A stretch of DNA of 43,122 bases from Planctomycetota bacterium (lineage in GTDB: Bacteria > Planctomycetota > MHYJ01 > WSZJ01). The position numbers and the translations under genes are program-made. Under the pieces are notes generated by a model. It had not been told where the DNA came from. It worked only from the letters and a program-made list of their open reading frames with translations, and did no database searches. How positions within the stretch are numbered: position 1 is the stretch's first letter; the number at the start of each line of letters is the position of its first letter. The stretch lies in NCBI GenBank assembly GCA_016190145.1, contig JACPRD010000163.1, positions 1 through 43,122 of the forward strand, written 5' to 3'. Positions 41,314-43,122 of the stretch are shown one piece after another.

Positions 41314-41616
41314 CTACTTTCCGGCGACCTTGAACAGGATCACGAGCACGATCCACTGGAAGGCGGCCGACCAGGCGACGAGCAGCGCGGTGAGGCCGTA
41401 GTCCAGAACGGCGAACGGCGAACTGAAGACTCTCGGGCGGTACGCGGCCACCAGGGCGAGCGCGATCCAGTGGCCGAGGCAGTAACCGCACGAGAACAGC
41501 TTTCCGAGCCACGGGCTCCATCGTGTCGCGGTTTCGCGGAACGTCCGGAAGACGACCGTTTCGGAAACCGTGAATGCGATCGAGGCCGTCACGAAGGACA
41601 GGAGCAGGACGGCCAC
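41314..41616 (-). CDS. DUF1360-family membrane protein
   Basis: The 100-residue protein has three hydrophobic segments and the motif TVSETVVFRTFRE with GKLFSCGYCLGHWIALAL, which is the DUF1360 signature (CxxCLGxW). The family occurs in phages and in bacterial genomes and its function is unknown. It starts at GTG 41616, one base after the stop of the 17-codon micro-ORF, so they are probably translated together. Confidence 0.75.
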   Translation of the reverse strand: MAVLLLSFVTASIAFTVSETVVFRTFRETATRWSPWLGKLFSCGYCLGHWIALALVAAYRPRVFSSPFAVLDYGLTALLVAWSAAFQWIVLVILFKVAGK

Positions 41617-41617
41617 G

Positions 41618-41671
41618 TCAGCCGCCGCCGCAGCAGCGGGCGACGGGGCGGAGGAGGTATTTCCTCTTCAT
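41618..41671 (-). CDS. 17-residue micro-ORF ending CCGGG
   Basis: The peptide is MKRKYLLRPVARCCGGG. AAAGGAGAT lies 5-6 nt before its ATG, the best ribosome binding site in the window. The ATG overlaps the stop of the 235-residue gene (ATGA) and its own stop is one base from the GTG of the DUF1360 gene. Tight coupling on both sides argues for real translation. The basic N-terminus and Cys-Cys-Gly-Gly-Gly tail are unlike any family I know; it could be a peptide product, a precursor, or a translational coupler. Confidence 0.55.
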   Translation of the reverse strand: MKRKYLLRPVARCCGGG

Positions 41672-42375
41672 CGGTGATCTCCTTTCATGGCGTCGGAGAG
41701 GTTGAACGAGAGAGCAGGAATTAGGTGTGAGGAGTGAGGGGTGAGGAAGGACTGGGAGCAGGAGTGAGGAGCGAGCGGAGCGCGGCTCGCTTCGCTCGTC
41801 GCGGTGAGGGCGGGGGCGCTCTCCGTGCGATCCGATGGTTCTCGTGGGGAGACGGGTCCGCGGGCAGTCGCGGAGATCACGGACTCGGGGCGCAGGTCCT
41901 CCAGGACGGGCGCGGGTGCCAGCGACAGGGCGGCGAAGATCCGGTTTGCGGGCCAGGCTTCGAGGCGGCGATCTGGCGGATCGAGGGGCTCGGGGAGGTC
42001 GGCGGGGAGGGCGAGGATGGAGAGGGAGCCCAGGGCGTCGCCGGCCGGGTCCACGCGCACGGTGAGACGGATCCACGGGAACCGGGTGGGCGGGACGGTG
42101 ATGAGCGATTTTCCGATCGTGGAGACGCAGATCCGGGCCAGGCCGAACCAGATGCCCCGGTTCGGGGATTCGTCGAACTCCAGCCAGAGATCGCAGCCGC
42201 GATCCGTGGCGAGGATGTCGGCCACGCCGAGGAGCCAGGTGTTCGGGGCGACGCGGAACGGCGGGAAGGAGCGCGCGGCGACGGCGACGGCGGCGCAGAC
42301 GCCGAAGGACTCCGAGAAGGCCGTGATCTCCTCGTCCCAGGGGGTGGTCCCGATCGCGGGGAAGTCATTCGGCAT
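41668..42375 (-). CDS. Phage-like protein of unknown function (235 aa)
   Basis: I do not recognise this protein. Residues 1-150 are a beta-rich domain (WLLGVADILATDRGCDLWLEFD, WIRLTVRVDP). The last about 70 residues are Ser/Pro/His-rich low complexity, part of which (SEASRAPLAPHSCSQSFLTP) is encoded by 7-bp repeat DNA at 41724-41751 and a GCGAGCGGAGCG hairpin at about 41767-41797. The tail therefore looks acquired and is not part of the original fold. The start ATG 42375 has GGAG upstream and overlaps the previous gene by 11 nt. Confidence 0.7.
   Translation of the reverse strand: MPNDFPAIGTTPWDEEITAFSESFGVCAAVAVAARSFPPFRVAPNTWLLGVADILATDRGCDLWLEFDESPNRGIWFGLARICVSTIGKSLITVPPTRFPWIRLTVRVDPAGDALGSLSILALPADLPEPLDPPDRRLEAWPANRIFAALSLAPAPVLEDLRPESVISATARGPVSPREPSDRTESAPALTATSEASRAPLAPHSCSQSFLTPHSSHLIPALSFNLSDAMKGDHR
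41724..41751. repeat. 7-bp tandem repeat in a gene's 3' end
   Basis: Units GGTGTGA, GGAGTGA, GGGGTGA and GGAAGGA run without gaps. It is in frame with, and encodes part of, the C-terminal tail of the 235-residue protein. Confidence 0.75.
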
Positions 42376-42781
42376 GGGAGGGCTCCTGCGGCTTGGGCGG
42401 AGAATCGGCGGCCAGCCGCATGGCGGCGGACAGGACGATCGCGGGGTGGTGACTCTTGTTGCAGAGCACGACGCGCGTCTGGCGGCCGTCGAGAGGCGCG
42501 GCCGCGAGGTGTGTGCAGCCGACGAGGACGGAGGTCCATCCGGGCTCGAGCGGCGACCAGGAGCTCTCGACTCCGCTCTGGAGGCACACCTGAAGTTCGC
42601 CGAAGGCGAGCATGAGCTCCAGCGAGCCGGTGAGGTTCGGGAGGGAAAGGGCGAACGGGTGGAGCGTCCGCGTCTCCTGTGGAGCCAGGGTCAGTCGGTC
42701 CGCGAGCGAGATGCAGCCGACGTACTGGCGGCAGGGGGCGGACTTGTCGCCCGGGAGCGCGGCCGGGGTGGAATCGCTCAC
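42365..42781 (-). CDS. Phage-like protein of unknown function (138 aa)
   Basis: I do not recognise this protein. It is soluble, with beta-like segments (HPFALSLPNLTGSLELMLAFG, LVGCTHLAA). It starts at GTG 42781, overlapping the previous stop as GTGA, and overlaps the next start by 11 nt. Such tight packing is typical of phage-derived or defence-type gene clusters, but no head, tail or defence family can be named. Confidence 0.7.
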   Translation of the reverse strand: MSDSTPAALPGDKSAPCRQYVGCISLADRLTLAPQETRTLHPFALSLPNLTGSLELMLAFGELQVCLQSGVESSWSPLEPGWTSVLVGCTHLAAAPLDGRQTRVVLCNKSHHPAIVLSAAMRLAADSPPKPQEPSHAE

Positions 42782-43101
42782 AGGACGGTCGGAGCCGGAG
42801 TGTGCCGGTCCGCCTTCTTCGGGTCGAACTTGACGAGCTGCTGAGTCTTGAGCGGCTTGTCGGCGTGCGCCGCCTTTTCGAGCGTCGCAACGATCCGGAG
42901 GAGTGCGGCGTAGTCGTCCGCGCCGAGCTTCGACTTCACTTGGCTCCAGTCGAACCGGACCTCGTGGAGCTGGTGATAGAACAGCTCGCCTTCGACGTCC
43001 TCCACGCCGAGGTGCATCTCGGCCCAGACGCCCTTGCCGAAGTCGTGCGAGGTCACGATCCGCAGGACTCCGAGGGCGCAGCAGCGTTCACCGGCGGCCA
43101 T
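42778..43101 (-). CDS. Hypothetical protein (107 aa), first visible gene of the cluster
   Basis: I do not recognise this protein. It is soluble, with a beta-rich first half (GVWAEMHLGVEDVEGELFYHQ) and a helical second half. AAAGGAGA lies 6 nt before ATG 43101, and the operon may continue beyond the right edge of the window. Its stop overlaps the next start (GTGA). Confidence 0.7.
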   Translation of the reverse strand: MAAGERCCALGVLRIVTSHDFGKGVWAEMHLGVEDVEGELFYHQLHEVRFDWSQVKSKLGADDYAALLRIVATLEKAAHADKPLKTQQLVKFDPKKADRHTPAPTVL

Positions 43102-43122
43102 GGGTTCTCCTTTACAACTTCA

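Noticed and set aside
1..43122. CRISPR array
   Set aside because: No repeats of 25-40 bp with regular unique spacers were seen; the repeats found are 7-8 bp unit arrays and inverted repeats.
1..43122. tRNA, rRNA or tmRNA genes
   Set aside because: No convincing T-arm/acceptor pairings or rRNA motifs were found. A GATTCGAACT word near 38760 has no matching stems.
1..43122. DGR reverse transcriptase or template repeat within the window
   Set aside because: No frame has the YxDD reverse-transcriptase motif, and no near copy of the 8725-8823 segment was noticed on either strand by eye.

Overview
The window is GC-rich bacterial chromosome that fits a planctomycete or a close relative. The main reason is a 1023-residue protein that joins a conserved N-terminal module, a Ser/Thr kinase with DWG in place of DFG, and a C-terminal formylglycine-generating-enzyme (FGE)/C-type-lectin-like domain. 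This architecture is typical of Planctomycetota. A Uma2-family nuclease, a kinase-rich style, a heparinase-like polysaccharide lyase and many small secreted proteins agree with this. The phylum is an inference; no rRNA or tRNA gene is present to settle it.

Layout. 1-2.7 kb: a small membrane ORF, then an NfeD-like protein and a flotillin, closed by a strong terminator. 2.7-4 kb: a leftward polytopic glycosyltransferase-like protein. 4-7.8 kb: a tightly overlapping operon for a three-subunit xanthine-dehydrogenase-type molybdenum hydroxylase plus a DUF606 membrane protein. 7.8-11.9 kb: a leftward block with a Uma2 gene, a truncated DGR-avd-like remnant and the kinase/FGE protein, ending at a leftover 3' end of a second DUF606 gene. 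11.9-14.5 kb: a serine beta-lactamase-like protein and a DnaJ-class chaperone. 15-17 kb: a DUF445 protein and a patatin. 17-31 kb: a dispersed fatty-acid beta-oxidation kit (acyl-CoA ligase, thiolase, hydroxyacyl-CoA dehydrogenase, enoyl-CoA hydratase, acyl-CoA dehydrogenase, two short ETF-like proteins). Interspersed in it are VapBC, a HicB-like orphan, a PQQ-repeat protein, a rifampicin-phosphotransferase-like enzyme and two small paralogous membrane proteins. 30.8-34.3 kb: a leftward four-gene operon (GNAT, CBS, methyltransferase, repeat protein). 34.5-38.7 kb: a heparinase II/III-like protein, a pseudopilin-like pair and a diacylglycerol-kinase-family protein. 38.7-40.8 kb: a lower-GC stretch of unknown genes. 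40.8-43.1 kb: a compact leftward cluster of small, phage-like genes of unknown function, including a 17-codon micro-ORF and a DUF1360 protein.

Functional links. The ligase, dehydrogenases, hydratase and thiolase together cover one complete turn of beta-oxidation, with an ETF-like pair as possible electron acceptor. The molybdenum hydroxylase operon is a self-contained redox enzyme. The flotillin/NfeD pair is a membrane-microdomain module.

The most interesting points are: (1) the kinase/FGE gene looks like a diversity-generating-retroelement (DGR) target with a decayed avd gene next to it and no reverse transcriptase in the window; (2) a set of sequence-unrelated elements that share one architecture, degenerate 7-8 bp tandem units often folded into long inverted repeats, two of which lie inside genes; (3) many start codons sit 6-10 nt after a TAnnnT -10 box, indicating leaderless transcripts; (4) an acyl-CoA ligase that appears to start at CTG; (5) ETF subunits that are both truncated; (6) a 17-residue peptide gene ending in CCGGG with a near-perfect ribosome binding site.
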